Numbered from the stretch's first letter, positions 15,143-24,787 are shown. The stretch is DNA of 64,000 nt from JAWCLZ01 sp038850275 (GCA_038850275.1 JAWCLZ010000001.1:62001-126000); one strand, 5' to 3'. The notes: a model not told the origin generated them from the letters alone. Numbers and translations are program-made.

Positions 15143-17900
15143 TTTTAAGCCTCGCTTTAATTAACTCCTCACCCACTCTCAATGCTTCATCGATGTTCTC
15201 AGGCCTAGGACCCCCACCTTGAGCTAAATTTGCATTTCCCCCTCCTCCGCCGCCAACTACTTTACTTGCCTCTCTTGCTATTAAATCAGCTGTTAAGCCT
15301 CTTTTGATGGCTTCCTCCCCAGCGGTTGAGACGATCTTCACTCCATTGGATATACTTGCAAGTAGTGCTACAGCATTGCTTTTGCTCAACTCAGCTGCTA
15401 TTTTGATCAACTCCTCTATATCTGCATCTGAGATTTTGCTCACTATAACTCTAATCCCACTTATTGTTTCAGCGTTTTCAAGAAGATTTTTCGCCTGCAG
15501 CCTTGCAAGCTTCTCCTTCAATGTTTCAATCTCCTTCCGCTGTCTCTTCCACTCTTCAAAGAAACGCTCCACAGTTTCAGGGAGCTGAGCTGGTGGAACT
15601 CGAAGTATTTCAGAGCTCTTCTTCAATAGTTCTTCTCTCTCTAAGTTCTTTGCAATTGCTGCCTCTCCAGCTGCAAACTCCAGTCGCTCAACGCCATCTT
15701 GCACTCGCTCAGTTCGCAGGATTTTAATTGGGCCTATCATTCCAGTTGACTTGCAATGCGTTCCTCCACAAGCTTCAACATCTTCATCTATTTTTACCAC
15801 TCTTATTTTATCTCCAACTGGCACACCACCTTGATAAAGTGTGAAGCCAAATTTCTTCTCTGCTTCATTTCTATCCATCCAGAGAATATCAATTCTAGCG
15901 TTTTTCATCACAATCTTATTCGCAAGTATTTCAATCTCTCTAAGTTCTTCATCAGATATGCGCTTATAGTGGGAGAGATCAAGTCTAGCTTTATCGATTT
16001 CTTTTTGCGCGCCAGCTTGCCAGATATGCTCTCCAAGTACCTTTCTAGCTGAAAGTGCAACTATATGAGTGGCTGAATGATGCCTAGCGTGGGCAAGGCG
16101 CTTTTGATAATCAATCACCCCTAAAACCTCGCCTCCAACTTTAATTCCACTACTGTCAGTTACTTTATGTAGTATAACGCCATCTTGCATCTGCACATCT
16201 ATTACTTCCTTTTTAATCTTCCCAATTTTAATAAAACCAGTATCCGCAGGCTGCCCCCCTCCTTCTGGGTAGAAAAGGGTTTGATCTAGCACTAGGTAGT
16301 CATCAAAGACATCGAGAACTCTGGCTTTAAATCTTTTGTTAAATGGCTGCTCATAGTAAAGCTGCTTTGTAGCTGGTAAAGTCTTAAGGCGCTCTCTATA
16401 TATAGCTTCACCTTTTTCCTCCACTACCTTGCTATGGCTCCTTGCTATGATTGAATAAAAGTTATCAGGCAGTTCTACTTCTACTCCAATTTCATTGGAA
16501 ATGTTTCGCACAATCTCAGGGGGGATACCATGGGTATCGTAGAGCTGAATGAGTTCTTCAAGGGGTATTTTTTCATTTCTAGCTTTATGATATTGCGCGG
16601 TTTTCTCCACCAGTCTAGTGCCCCTTGCAATTGTTTCAGCATATCTCATTTCCTCTAGATCGAGGATTTCTGTAATTATGTCTATTTTCTTGAGATACTC
16701 AGGGTAGCTCTTGCTAACGTGCTTCTCAATTTGAATGCGCACTATTTCTGAGAGTTTTTGTTTTAATTTTAATGCTTGCATTAAACGCAGCATTCTTCGA
16801 ATCACAAGTCTAGCTAAATACCCTGCTTTCACATTAGATGGAATAATTCCATCCCCGAGCATGAATGCTAAGCAGCGGGAGTGATCTGCGATTGCATATA
16901 CAGCTTCAACTGGCTCCAAGATTTTATTTAGCTTATCCACATCTAAGCCAATTTCACTTGCAATTTGCTTCCTAAGTAGCATTAAATTCGCTTTACTGCT
17001 GACATCCATATATCCAGCGAGCTTGGCATTCATTGCTAATATATTTGAATACTCAGGGTCCCTCAGGGAGTGCTCTATACCAGCAATTGCCATGAGTTCA
17101 TTCACCACTTCAGGGAAAACTGCATCGTAGATCGTGGGAGCACCATTTGAGCCCCATACAAACCTCTCAAGTCCATAGCCGGTGTCCACTATATATAAAT
17201 CCATTTTCCTATAGCGCTCGCCTTTAAGCTCGATATCTCCATTTTTATCTGCCACTAAATTCATAAAAACAAGGGTTGCTACCTCTAAACCTCTAATTAA
17301 AACCTCAACAGCTGGCCCAGCATTACCCCCGCCCATCCAAGGGTTTTCCTTGAATGTCACTTCATCTAAATTTGCCCCTAGTTCTTGGAGCAATAAACTG
17401 CAGAGTTCTACAGTTCGATCTTTCCAGTAGATCTCCTTACCTGGATAGTTGAAAACGTGATGTGCCATCATTTCAAAGGTAGTGAGGTGCCTACCACTTC
17501 TGCCAACTGAATCTAAATCATCTAAGCGTATGCACGGCTGAGAAATGGTAAGGGGATTTGCAGGGGGAGGTATCTTGCCAGAGGTTACCCAAGGTTGGAA
17601 GTCAGCTATGCTTGCTATTGTGAGATAAATATCATCGCGCCATCGTGCCACTACGGGGTAGCGATTAACCCTTGTGTGTCCATGTCTTTCGAAGAATGAG
17701 AGATAGGCCTCGCGCATTTCATTCAAGGTATGCTGCTTAAAAACTGGGTTGCCTATGAAGTTGTAGGGCACGCAAGGGGCATCGCCGCAAACCTCTCGAT
17801 CCACATCTCTCGTCCAGAAATAGCTCTTGCATTTCCCGCATTGCTTTCTTATAAATCCATTTCTATGAAAATAATCCAGTTGATATTCTTCTTCCATCAT
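15126..17900 (-). CDS. alaS: Alanyl-tRNA synthetase, archaeal type
   Basis: 924 aa, full length for archaeal AlaRS. The N-terminal zinc segment (CGKCKSYFWTRDVDREVCGD, PCVPYNF) is archaeal. The class II catalytic core spans about residues 55-450 (motif 2 region FQPWVTSGKIPPPANP), followed by the editing domain with HARHHSATH and CGGTHCKSTG, whose His and Cys bind zinc and hydrolyse mischarged Ser/Gly-tRNA. The end has the glycine-rich GGGGGGNANLAQGGG of the DHHA1/C-Ala domain. It acts in the cytoplasm to charge tRNA-Ala. First gene of the alaS-thrC unit. Confidence 0.96.
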   Translation of the reverse strand: MMEEEYQLDYFHRNGFIRKQCGKCKSYFWTRDVDREVCGDAPCVPYNFIGNPVFKQHTLNEMREAYLSFFERHGHTRVNRYPVVARWRDDIYLTIASIADFQPWVTSGKIPPPANPLTISQPCIRLDDLDSVGRSGRHLTTFEMMAHHVFNYPGKEIYWKDRTVELCSLLLQELGANLDEVTFKENPWMGGGNAGPAVEVLIRGLEVATLVFMNLVADKNGDIELKGERYRKMDLYIVDTGYGLERFVWGSNGAPTIYDAVFPEVVNELMAIAGIEHSLRDPEYSNILAMNAKLAGYMDVSSKANLMLLRKQIASEIGLDVDKLNKILEPVEAVYAIADHSRCLAFMLGDGIIPSNVKAGYLARLVIRRMLRLMQALKLKQKLSEIVRIQIEKHVSKSYPEYLKKIDIITEILDLEEMRYAETIARGTRLVEKTAQYHKARNEKIPLEELIQLYDTHGIPPEIVRNISNEIGVEVELPDNFYSIIARSHSKVVEEKGEAIYRERLKTLPATKQLYYEQPFNKRFKARVLDVFDDYLVLDQTLFYPEGGGQPADTGFIKIGKIKKEVIDVQMQDGVILHKVTDSSGIKVGGEVLGVIDYQKRLAHARHHSATHIVALSARKVLGEHIWQAGAQKEIDKARLDLSHYKRISDEELREIEILANKIVMKNARIDILWMDRNEAEKKFGFTLYQGGVPVGDKIRVVKIDEDVEACGGTHCKSTGMIGPIKILRTERVQDGVERLEFAAGEAAIAKNLEREELLKKSSEILRVPPAQLPETVERFFEEWKRQRKEIETLKEKLARLQAKNLLENAETISGIRVIVSKISDADIEELIKIAAELSKSNAVALLASISNGVKIVSTAGEEAIKRGLTADLIAREASKVVGGGGGGNANLAQGGGPRPENIDEALRVGEELIKARLKNANVP

Positions 17901-17964
17901 TGATGCATCACACTCTCTTCCATGAGCGTGGTGATATATTTAAATTCTACCTTAAATGCTTTAA

Positions 17965-18390
17965 TCATAGCTCTATCTCTTGAATTGGCCTGCCATCTTT
18001 CGTTGCTGGAGCTAGCCAGTCTATTAATCGATCTATTTCATCTGATTCTATCTTAACGTGGATTGAACCAAGTGCGACTGGTTCTTCCACAAAGTTGATC
18101 TTCCCAACATATGCCACTTGCTTGTTAAGCTCAAACTCAATTGCACTGCCGCGTTTATACTTCAAAAAAGTGCTTCTCGCGGTGTCCAATATCTTCTGCC
18201 TTCTAAGCAATTCATGCATTTTTCGCAAACTCTCGATATCACTAGCACTTCCTATTAAGCGCTGAGCAACGCCAAATCCCCCCTCCAGCTTGAGCTCTAC
18301 ATTCGGGAAGAGCTTTTTGATTGCTGCTTCAACTTTTTCTTGACTCTCAGTTGGATGTACAAGTGCTGAAATGATTAGATTTATCTTCAT
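17965..18390 (-). CDS. UPF0201 RNA-binding-fold protein
   Basis: 141 aa, of the archaeal family PF01877 (UPF0201, formerly DUF54). Begins MKINLIISALVHPTESQEKV; conserved internal features are LIGSASDIESLRKMHELLRRQKILDTAR and a basic FLKYKRGSAIEFELNKQ. Structures of relatives show an L5/RRM-like fold; the biochemical role is not established. The gene follows the kinase-like gene by 2 bases, so nrdG-UPF0200-UPF0201 form an operon, an arrangement often seen in archaea. Confidence 0.85.
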   Translation of the reverse strand: MKINLIISALVHPTESQEKVEAAIKKLFPNVELKLEGGFGVAQRLIGSASDIESLRKMHELLRRQKILDTARSTFLKYKRGSAIEFELNKQVAYVGKINFVEEPVALGSIHVKIESDEIDRLIDWLAPATKDGRPIQEIEL

Positions 18391-18392
18391 TT

Positions 18393-18932
18393 TTAAACCT
18401 CTTCGAATATTTTCTTCACCCTAGCTTTGAACTCTGCTAAGCTACCATTATTTTCTATGATGTAGTCAGCGTGTTTAATTGCCTCTTCTACTCCCCAGCT
18501 TGTCTCAAGCTCGTCTTTCTTAATGAAAATCTCCATATCGCTAGCGTCATCCTCTCTTTTTCTACTTCTAACTCTTTCATATCTAATTCGTTGATCAGCG
18601 ATGATCGCCATGAGCTTGAAGTTATCTCCAAATTCTTTTTTAAATAACTTTACCTCTTCCCAGCTGCGTATTCCATCTATTATTACGTTTTCAATATTTA
18701 ACTCCCTCAATCGCTTAATTGTGCGCTTTGCTATAGCTTGAGATCCTTCTTTTTGCCTGATCATAGTTGCGTATTTTGAAATTGTTTCCATATTTATTTT
18801 CATTCCCTGCTTGAGGATTTCTTCTCTAACTAAATCACCCATGCGAATTACTTTCATTCCCATTGCCTTGCCAATTTCTGATGCAAGGGTTTTCCCAGCT
18901 CCTTGTCTACCCACTATTCCAATTGCCTTCAT
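18393..18932 (-). CDS. UPF0200 P-loop nucleotide kinase-like protein
   Basis: 179 aa. Walker A GIVGRQGAGKTLASEIGKAM at the N-terminus, then RMGDLVREEI, VIIDGIRSWEEVKLFKKEF and the basic RVRSRKREDD lid region: the layout of archaeal UPF0200 proteins, related to dephospho-CoA kinase and adenylate kinase. Substrate unknown. The start ATG overlaps the NrdG-like stop (ATGA), and the UPF0201 gene follows at once. Confidence 0.85.
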   Translation of the reverse strand: MKAIGIVGRQGAGKTLASEIGKAMGMKVIRMGDLVREEILKQGMKINMETISKYATMIRQKEGSQAIAKRTIKRLRELNIENVIIDGIRSWEEVKLFKKEFGDNFKLMAIIADQRIRYERVRSRKREDDASDMEIFIKKDELETSWGVEEAIKHADYIIENNGSLAEFKARVKKIFEEV

Positions 18933-19666
18933 TCTATTTTCTCATTGCCTTTTTCTTTAGTTCTAATTCTAACTTCTTTTAAATATTGCTTAGCTGCTTT
19001 AGCAAGCTCAATCAATTCCTCCCTTGATAATGGAGAGCTCCGCTTGATTTCCTCACTCCAAGCAAGCTCAGGCCTGCCTTGTTGAATTGCATAGCAATTG
19101 CAACCGCTTATTGCTTTCGCTATTTCTATTATTTGCTCTTTATTATCATTCAAGCCTTTGAATACAGTGGTTCTAACTTCGAATTCAACTTCGCTATTTC
19201 TGCAGATCTCAATAGTTCTCTTTATTTTTTCTATAGTTCCAACCGAGGCTACACCAGTTATATCTCTATATAGATCTACATTTGATAATGGTGCTTTGAC
19301 ATCTAGGAAAACAGCATCTATTTTTTTATCAATGCAAAGTTTATTTATATTCTCTGGCAAGCTTCCATTTGTTTCAATTGCAATTTTTAATCCAAACTGC
19401 CTTGCTTTAGCACTCAATTTCTCCAGCGGGGGTAGCTGGAGACTTGGTTCCCCACCTGAGTAAACTATTGCATCTATGAAATCTCTAGCTTTTTCAATTT
19501 CTTCTTCCACGATTTCTATATCAACATAGTTATCTCCCTCTAGAAGAGCATAATTCTGGCAGTATTTGCATTTAAAGGTGCATTTTCTCAAGTATATTAC
19601 CATTGCAACTTTACCATACCAATCTATGGTTGAAATCTGCGTTATACCTCCTAGGTTTAGTTTCAT
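18929..19666 (-). CDS. nrdG: Anaerobic ribonucleotide reductase activating protein-like radical SAM enzyme
   Basis: 245 aa. The radical SAM cluster motif CTFKCKYC (Cys-x3-Cys-x2-Cys) is at residues 29-36, preceded by the STIDWYGKVAMVIYLRK segment and followed by the SAM-binding VYSGGEPSLQLP and IETNGSLPE. This is the NrdG/PflA-like activase family in archaea, usually annotated as activator of the class III ribonucleotide reductase; other glycyl radical enzymes remain possible since nrdD is not in the window. It heads a three-gene operon with UPF0200 and UPF0201. Implies an oxygen-sensitive cytoplasm. Confidence 0.8.
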   Translation of the reverse strand: MKLNLGGITQISTIDWYGKVAMVIYLRKCTFKCKYCQNYALLEGDNYVDIEIVEEEIEKARDFIDAIVYSGGEPSLQLPPLEKLSAKARQFGLKIAIETNGSLPENINKLCIDKKIDAVFLDVKAPLSNVDLYRDITGVASVGTIEKIKRTIEICRNSEVEFEVRTTVFKGLNDNKEQIIEIAKAISGCNCYAIQQGRPELAWSEEIKRSSPLSREELIELAKAAKQYLKEVRIRTKEKGNEKIE

Positions 19667-19796
19667 TGCCTTTTAAATTGCTGCTGCATAATTTAAATTT
19701 TTACCAAAAATAATTTAATAAATAATATAAAATTGAAGGCGAAATCTTTATTACCAGATTTGATAAAAAACTTTTTTTATAAATTTTGAGGTAAAC

Positions 19797-20378
19797 ATGG
19801 AGAATCTTTATCTCGCCCTCAAAAACCTTCTAGAGAAACAACAGCTCTCTATTAGTGGAATTTCCAGAGAATTAAAGGCAAAAGGACTGGAGCACCATAG
19901 ATTAGTGCTCACAGGCTATCTTCGAGCATTAAAAGACCTAGGCTATATAAATGAAACTGAAATACCTCCCTCCAAGATCTATTCTTTTAAATCAACTTCA
20001 AAGAGAGACATATACACCTTGATAGGAGAAAGGATAATTGAGCTTCAACCTGAGAAGAAATTCCAAGTAACAGTTTATATATTGAACAAGTTATTCAATC
20101 GCCCTTGCTTTAAATCCGAGCTCAAAATGATAGGCATCACTCCTAAAGAGACAGAAGGGGTAATTGAAATAAGGGATGCACGGGTTAAGAGATATAGAGA
20201 AAGCATAAAGCAGATTGCAATTCCACCTGACGATCCAGCTTATGAGGTTCAAAAAATTGATGTGGAAGCCATGGAAGAAAGCATTGAAATTCTAGCTAGT
20301 GTAATCAGAGATATAATGAACCTAGCAGGGCTTTATATTAAATATCAACAGACGAAGCTCACTCAAGGAGGACCATGA
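19797..20378 (+). CDS. Winged-helix DNA-binding protein, function unknown
   Basis: 193 aa. Residues 1-70 look like a winged helix: LSISGISRELKAKGLEHHRL then LRALKDLGYINETEIPPSKIYSF. The rest is a helical domain with no motif I recognise (IGERIIELQPEKKFQVTVYI). No membrane segment or cysteines. GAGGT is the ribosome-binding site. Its stop overlaps the next gene's start (ATGA), so the two are co-transcribed. A transcriptional regulator is likely; targets unknown. Confidence 0.65.
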   Translation: MENLYLALKNLLEKQQLSISGISRELKAKGLEHHRLVLTGYLRALKDLGYINETEIPPSKIYSFKSTSKRDIYTLIGERIIELQPEKKFQVTVYILNKLFNRPCFKSELKMIGITPKETEGVIEIRDARVKRYRESIKQIAIPPDDPAYEVQKIDVEAMEESIEILASVIRDIMNLAGLYIKYQQTKLTQGGP

Positions 20379-21139
20379 AATTCAGCTTCTCCTCACTTAG
20401 CTTAACCCAAGACCCATTTGAATGGGCTTTTGAACTTGAAAAGATAGGTTTTAAGGGCTGGGAGATTGTTAGCGAGGGCAAGCAAAAATTAAGTGAAAAT
20501 TTAGCTAACATAGAAGCTATCGCAAGCAGCACAAATTTAGAAATAACAGTACATGCTCCATTCTCAGATTTAAATATAGCTAGTTTAAACCAGCTAATCT
20601 GGGAGGTGAGCGTGAAGGAAATCTGCAACTGCATTAAGCAAGCCTCAAGCTTTGCCTCAACTATTGTCATCCACCCGGGTGTACTCTCTCCACTCGGGGC
20701 CCAGCTTCCAGATAAAGCTTGGGAGCAAAATATAGCTGCTTTAAAAATCTTTGGGGAAAAAGCTAGAGAATATGGAGTGAGAGTAGTGCTTGAGAACATG
20801 CCAAATATAGATCGAATGCTTGGCCAGCGCTTGGAAGAACTCCTTGGTTTAATTGAAAACTCAGATCAAAACATAGGCATAGCCCTCGACGTGGGACATG
20901 CATATTTAACTAAAACCCTTAAAAGTTTTTTGAGCAATTCAGAGAAAATCGCTCACGTGCACCTCCATGATAACCTAGGGAAAAAGGATGATCACTTGCC
21001 GATTGGCACAGGTGCAATAAAATGGCAAGAGTTACTCCCAAAGTTGATGAAAATAGATGCAAAATTTATAATTGAAAGTAGAAACATTGCAGATGGAAAG
21101 AAAAGCCTTGAAAATTTAAGGAATTTAAAAAAGGGGTAA
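20375..21139 (+). CDS. Sugar phosphate isomerase/epimerase-like TIM barrel (AP endonuclease 2 superfamily)
   Basis: 254 aa. Barrel signatures: FEWAFELEKIGFKGWEIVSE, ITVHAPFSDLNIAS, VIHPGVLS, VVLENMP, IGIALDVGHAYLT and IAHVHLHDNLGKKDDHLPIG, giving the His/Glu/Asp metal ligands of xylose isomerase-like (AP_endonuc_2) proteins. Members include endonuclease IV and sugar isomerases; without the DNA-binding loops of Nfo, a small-molecule isomerase or epimerase is more likely. A GGAGG ribosome-binding site precedes the ATG, which overlaps the previous gene's stop. Confidence 0.82.
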   Translation: MKFSFSSLSLTQDPFEWAFELEKIGFKGWEIVSEGKQKLSENLANIEAIASSTNLEITVHAPFSDLNIASLNQLIWEVSVKEICNCIKQASSFASTIVIHPGVLSPLGAQLPDKAWEQNIAALKIFGEKAREYGVRVVLENMPNIDRMLGQRLEELLGLIENSDQNIGIALDVGHAYLTKTLKSFLSNSEKIAHVHLHDNLGKKDDHLPIGTGAIKWQELLPKLMKIDAKFIIESRNIADGKKSLENLRNLKKG

Positions 21140-21171
21140 CAATAAAGACTGAAATCAAATAACCCAAAGCC

Positions 21172-21936
21172 CTAAACTAGGTCTTCCCCGCCCATATATA
21201 CCTGCTGAATCGCGTTGTATAATTCCTCAATTCCAAAGAGAGTGTTTGAAGAAATTGGTGCAATTTTGCTTGTGAAGGCATGGAGCGCTTCAAGAGCTTT
21301 AAAAATCTCAATAAAGGATTCCTTTGACATAGATGGAGAAGAAGCACATAGTGCTTCATATAGACTCTCACAGTCTACGCTCCAGTTAACTATTTTCTCC
21401 ACCTCTTGTTGATCAAGCAAATCAACTTTGGAGAGAATATTTAGAAAAGGGAAGCCGAATCTAAATTGAGTTGAAGCACTAAGAAGCAAAAGTGAGACAA
21501 AACCTTCTGGGGTGCGAGCAAGCATGGGATCTATTAAAAAAGCTAGAAAAGATCTCCTTCCAAGTGAATTGATGAACATTTTAAACGCGGGTCTGAATGC
21601 AAAGAGTTCAATTTGACCAGGGGTATCGATAACTGCATAAGGAGCTTCAAATCCATCCAACTCCCTCTTGATTTCTTGAACATTTAAAGTGATTAAATCT
21701 GCACATAAGATCTGAGCACCATTCGGGCCTAGGCTATATTTATCCATCACATCTTCTAATTTCACCCAATCTCGAATGTCAATATCAGGATCATATGGCA
21801 GTTGCTCAGCACCTGGATCAAGATTAACCATAATCGCTTCAAAGCCACGATTGCGCATCCAATGTTGAAAAGCGCCAGCAAGTGTAGTTTTGCCACTCCC
21901 AGCGGTTCCAACGATGTATAGATTCACCATCTCCAT
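21172..21936 (-). CDS. GPN-loop GTPase
   Basis: About 254 aa. P-loop GTAGSGKTTLAGAF, the signature GPN loop (SLGPNGAQILCAD), G3-like DTPGQIELFAF and G4-like NILSKVDLLD. Archaeal GPN-loop GTPases (PRK13768/ATP_bind_1) are homodimers related to eukaryotic Npa3/GPN1, which helps assemble RNA polymerase II; the archaeal role is less clear. Three in-frame starts are possible (TTG 21942, ATG 21936, ATG 21930). It is divergent from ribK, with about 100 bases between the starts. Confidence 0.9.
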   Translation of the reverse strand: MEMVNLYIVGTAGSGKTTLAGAFQHWMRNRGFEAIMVNLDPGAEQLPYDPDIDIRDWVKLEDVMDKYSLGPNGAQILCADLITLNVQEIKRELDGFEAPYAVIDTPGQIELFAFRPAFKMFINSLGRRSFLAFLIDPMLARTPEGFVSLLLLSASTQFRFGFPFLNILSKVDLLDQQEVEKIVNWSVDCESLYEALCASSPSMSKESFIEIFKALEALHAFTSKIAPISSNTLFGIEELYNAIQQVYMGGEDLV

Positions 21937-22044
21937 ATTCAAATAAATATGTATGATAAGAAGTATAAGAATTTCATTAAATCAAACCAAAAACTTAAAA
22001 TAAAATATCTCAAATATGATAAACATCTCAATATTGAGAAAACT

Positions 22045-22710
22045 ATGAGTGATATCTTAGCATTAAAGAAACTTGCACTCTTGGGAGCTATTCACACTCC
22101 AATAAAGCTCTCTACATTAGACTTCGCAAGGTATATCCAAGCGAGTCCTCAAACTGCTTCAAGGCGCTTTCAAAGCTTGGAAAAACAAGGATTGATTGAA
22201 AGAAAGCATATACCGGAGGGACAGATGATCCTACTCACTCAAAAAGGAGTGGAGAGTCTTAAAAAAGAATATAGTGAATATAAAAAAATTTTCAGGATCA
22301 AACCTAAACACTGCAAATTAAGAGGAAGAGTAATCACAGGCTTAGGAGAGGGACAATATTATATGTCACTCGATGGCTATGTGAAGCAATTTGAGAAAAT
22401 ACTTGGATTTAAACCATTCCCAGGTACATTGAATATTAAACTAGATGAAACAAGCATTATAGAGCGAAAAAGACTTAACCATGGAATTCCGCTGCATGGC
22501 TTTAAATCAGATCAAAGAACCTATGGAGGGGGGGAGGTCTACCCAGCTAAGCTTGGCAAAATAAAGGGTGCAGTAGTAATACCCGAGCGCACTCATTACC
22601 CATTAGATATAATTGAATTCATAGCTCCCATTAACTTGAGGCAAAAACTTGGATTGAGAGATGGCGATGTGGTGGAAGTGAGGATAACAAATGATTCAAG
22701 AAGCTATTGA
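22045..22710 (+). CDS. ribK: CTP-dependent riboflavin kinase with N-terminal helix-turn-helix
   Basis: 221 aa. RibK makes FMN from riboflavin using CTP, an archaeal enzyme. Residues 1-90 are a winged helix (LDFARYIQASPQTASRRFQS); residues 100-221 are the kinase domain (LRGRVITGLGEGQYYMSLDG, FKPFPGTLNIKL, PERTHYPLDIIEFIAPINLR). The HTH-kinase fusion may let the enzyme control its own genes. The ATG at 22045 is preferred to the one at 21949 because relatives start here. ribB overlaps its 3' end by 20 bases. Confidence 0.92.
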   Translation: MSDILALKKLALLGAIHTPIKLSTLDFARYIQASPQTASRRFQSLEKQGLIERKHIPEGQMILLTQKGVESLKKEYSEYKKIFRIKPKHCKLRGRVITGLGEGQYYMSLDGYVKQFEKILGFKPFPGTLNIKLDETSIIERKRLNHGIPLHGFKSDQRTYGGGEVYPAKLGKIKGAVVIPERTHYPLDIIEFIAPINLRQKLGLRDGDVVEVRITNDSRSY

Positions 22711-23413
22711 AGCCCTAAGAAAAGGTAGAATGATCTTAATTTACGACTTCGATGATCGAGAGGGGGAAACGGACTTAGTTGCACCTGCCATGAATATAAC
22801 CCCTAAAGATGTAGCTAGAATGAGAAGAGATGGGGGTGGATTAATTTGTGTGGCAATACATCCAAGGTCAGCTCAAATCCTAGGTCTTCCCTATATGTTT
22901 GATATCCTGAGAACCGCGAGTTTAAGTGGCAATGGATATCGCGCTATAGAAACAATGTATGAGCGCATTGGCGATATACCATATGATAAGCGCTCTTCAT
23001 TTTCAATTTCAGTTAATCACCGCAGTACATTTACAGGTATAACAGATCGCGATAGAAGTCTAACTATAAGGGAAATAGCAAAAGCTGTGGAAATCTCCCT
23101 CAATGGAGGTGCAGTAAACTTCGGCAAATACTTCCGATCCCCTGGTCACGTGCATATTCTAAGAGCAGCGGATAAGCTTCTGGAGGAAAGGAAAGGTCAA
23201 ACTGAGCTCTCCATCGCCATGGCTGAGATGGCTGGAGTTACACCTGCAATGGTGCTCTGTGAAATGCTCGATGATGAAACAGGTGGAGCGCTATCAAAGC
23301 AAAAAGCAATTGAATATGCTAGCGAGAGAAACCTTGTTTTTATAGAGGGTAGCGAGATAGTGGAAGCATATTTTAAGTATAAAAAAAGGGAATATGAATG
23401 CAGTTCTAAATAG
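22691..23413 (+). CDS. ribB: 3,4-dihydroxy-2-butanone 4-phosphate synthase
   Basis: 240 aa. Converts ribulose 5-phosphate to the four-carbon unit of riboflavin. Motifs: YDFDDREGETDLVAPAMNIT (acidic loop for Mg2+ and substrate), MRRDGGGLICVAIH, and SVNHRSTFTGITDRDRSLTI, with the C-terminal FRSPGHVHIL and GVTPAMVLCEMLDDETGGAL. Monofunctional archaeal form without a GTP cyclohydrolase II domain. Overlaps ribK (20 bases) and the next gene (20 bases), so translation is probably coupled. Confidence 0.95.
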   Translation: MIQEAIEALRKGRMILIYDFDDREGETDLVAPAMNITPKDVARMRRDGGGLICVAIHPRSAQILGLPYMFDILRTASLSGNGYRAIETMYERIGDIPYDKRSSFSISVNHRSTFTGITDRDRSLTIREIAKAVEISLNGGAVNFGKYFRSPGHVHILRAADKLLEERKGQTELSIAMAEMAGVTPAMVLCEMLDDETGGALSKQKAIEYASERNLVFIEGSEIVEAYFKYKKREYECSSK

Positions 23414-23912
23414 CAAAGAGATAAAAAAGCTATTGATAAAGCAAAATCCCCCATTAATTGAGAACTACATCGATTTGGAGCAGCAGCTTCAGTCAAATGG
23501 TTTCGATTTAACGGTTCAGAAAGTTGAGGCACTGCTTGAAAAAGGAGAAATTGCATTTGAAAATACCCAGAGAAAAATCCCTAGGGGAGAGAAGTTAGAG
23601 TTCGATGGAAATGACTGGCTATTTCTCCCCAGAGGCTGCTATAGAATTATTTTGAATGAGGTTGTCAATATACCCAATAATTTAATTGCCATAGGCAAGC
23701 CAAGGTCAAGTTTAATAAGATGTGGAGCAACCATTGAAACTGCATTTTGGGATGCAGGTTACTCAGGCAGAAGCGAGGTCTTACTTGTGGTTTTCAATGA
23801 ATATGGATTGAAGTTGAAGCGAAACGCAAGGATAATGCAGTTGATTTTCCTAAGAATAGATGAAGTTGAAAAAGGATATAGCGGTATATATCAACGTGAG
23901 CATATTAATTGA
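23394..23912 (+). CDS. dUTPase/dCTP deaminase-family protein
   Basis: 172 aa, trimeric dUTPase fold. Motif SNGFDLTVQKVEAL near the N-terminus, FLPRGCYRIILNEVVNIPNNL, the conserved GKPRSSLIRCG and TAFWDAGYSGRSEVLLVVFN, and a C-terminal GYSGIYQREH. Archaeal members hydrolyse dUTP (Dut) or deaminate dCTP. Relatives annotated as deoxyuridine 5'-triphosphate nucleotidohydrolase share this short form; which reaction dominates cannot be decided by eye. Translationally coupled to ribB by 20 bases of overlap. Confidence 0.87.
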   Translation: MNAVLNSKEIKKLLIKQNPPLIENYIDLEQQLQSNGFDLTVQKVEALLEKGEIAFENTQRKIPRGEKLEFDGNDWLFLPRGCYRIILNEVVNIPNNLIAIGKPRSSLIRCGATIETAFWDAGYSGRSEVLLVVFNEYGLKLKRNARIMQLIFLRIDEVEKGYSGIYQREHIN

Positions 23913-23930
23913 AATTAAATTGAGAACTAT

Positions 23931-24751
23931 ATGATAATTGACTTCCACGTTCACATCGGCGAGCATCATATGTTCAGCCAGAGCTTGCTTGAATATTGGC
24001 GCTCAATGAACCCCGAGGATTTCCACAAGCTTATAACTCCTGATTTTCTATATAAAAAGCTATCAAGCGCAGGGATAGATTATGCTGTTATACTAGCTGA
24101 GGCATGCGAGGGAGTAACTGGAGTTGTGCCAAATGAGTATGTAGCAAATTTCTGCTCAACAAGGAGGGAATTCATACCCTTCGCTGCAGTTAATCCAAAT
24201 AGAGAGAGAAATCCAGTTAAAAAACTAGAGGAAGCAATTGAAAAGCTCAAGATGAAAGGACTTAAGCTCTCNNNNNNNNNNTCTCACCGCCATATATGTA
24301 TTTCTATCCCAATGAGAAGAAAATTTATCCACTTTATAAGCGCGCTGAAGAGCTCCAGATCCCTGTGGTATTCCATACTGGTTCTTCCATTTTCAAAGGC
24401 TCGAGATTGAAATATGCTAATCCTATATATCTTGATGATGTCGCAGTAGACTTCCCTGAGCTGGTAATCATTCAAGCACACGGGGGCAGAGGAATTTGGT
24501 ATGATACTGCTTATTTCCTTGCTAAGCTTCATCCTAATATCTACCTCGATATAACAGGTTTGCCGCCTCAAAACCTACTTAAATACTACCCAGAGCTTGA
24601 GAAAATCCAAGATAAGGTGATCTATGGAAGTGACTATCCAGCGATTGGAGATTTAAAGAAAAATATAGAGAGAATCAAATCCCTGCCAATTTCAAAGAAA
24701 GCAATTGAAAAAATTTTAGGAAAAAATGCTAGGAAAATCTTAAAAATATAA
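23931..24751 (+). CDS. Amidohydrolase-family metal-dependent hydrolase, interrupted by a scaffold gap
   Basis: Both halves are one TIM-barrel amidohydrolase 2 protein of about 270 aa. The N-terminal metal motif is IIDFHVHIGEHH; the C-terminal part has VFHTGSS, IIQAHGGRGIW and VIYGSDYP (metal and catalytic Asp). The ten Ns at 24272-24281 split the frame, but both edges end in TCTC (24268-24271 and 24282-24285); overlapping them restores GLKLSPPYMYFYPNE in one frame, as the family expects. The substrate is unknown; relatives act on carboxylates or cyclic amides. It begins 18 bases after the dUTPase-like gene and probably belongs to the ribK operon. Confidence 0.85.
24272..24281. other. Scaffold gap (10 Ns), probably spurious
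   Basis: The run of ten Ns is a placeholder, not a measured distance. TCTC lies on each side. If the contig ends actually overlap by these four bases, the amidohydrolase frame is exact across the join. Confidence 0.9.
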
Positions 24752-24787
24752 GTATAGGCAAGTTAAAAGTATTGAGCAAACAAGGGC

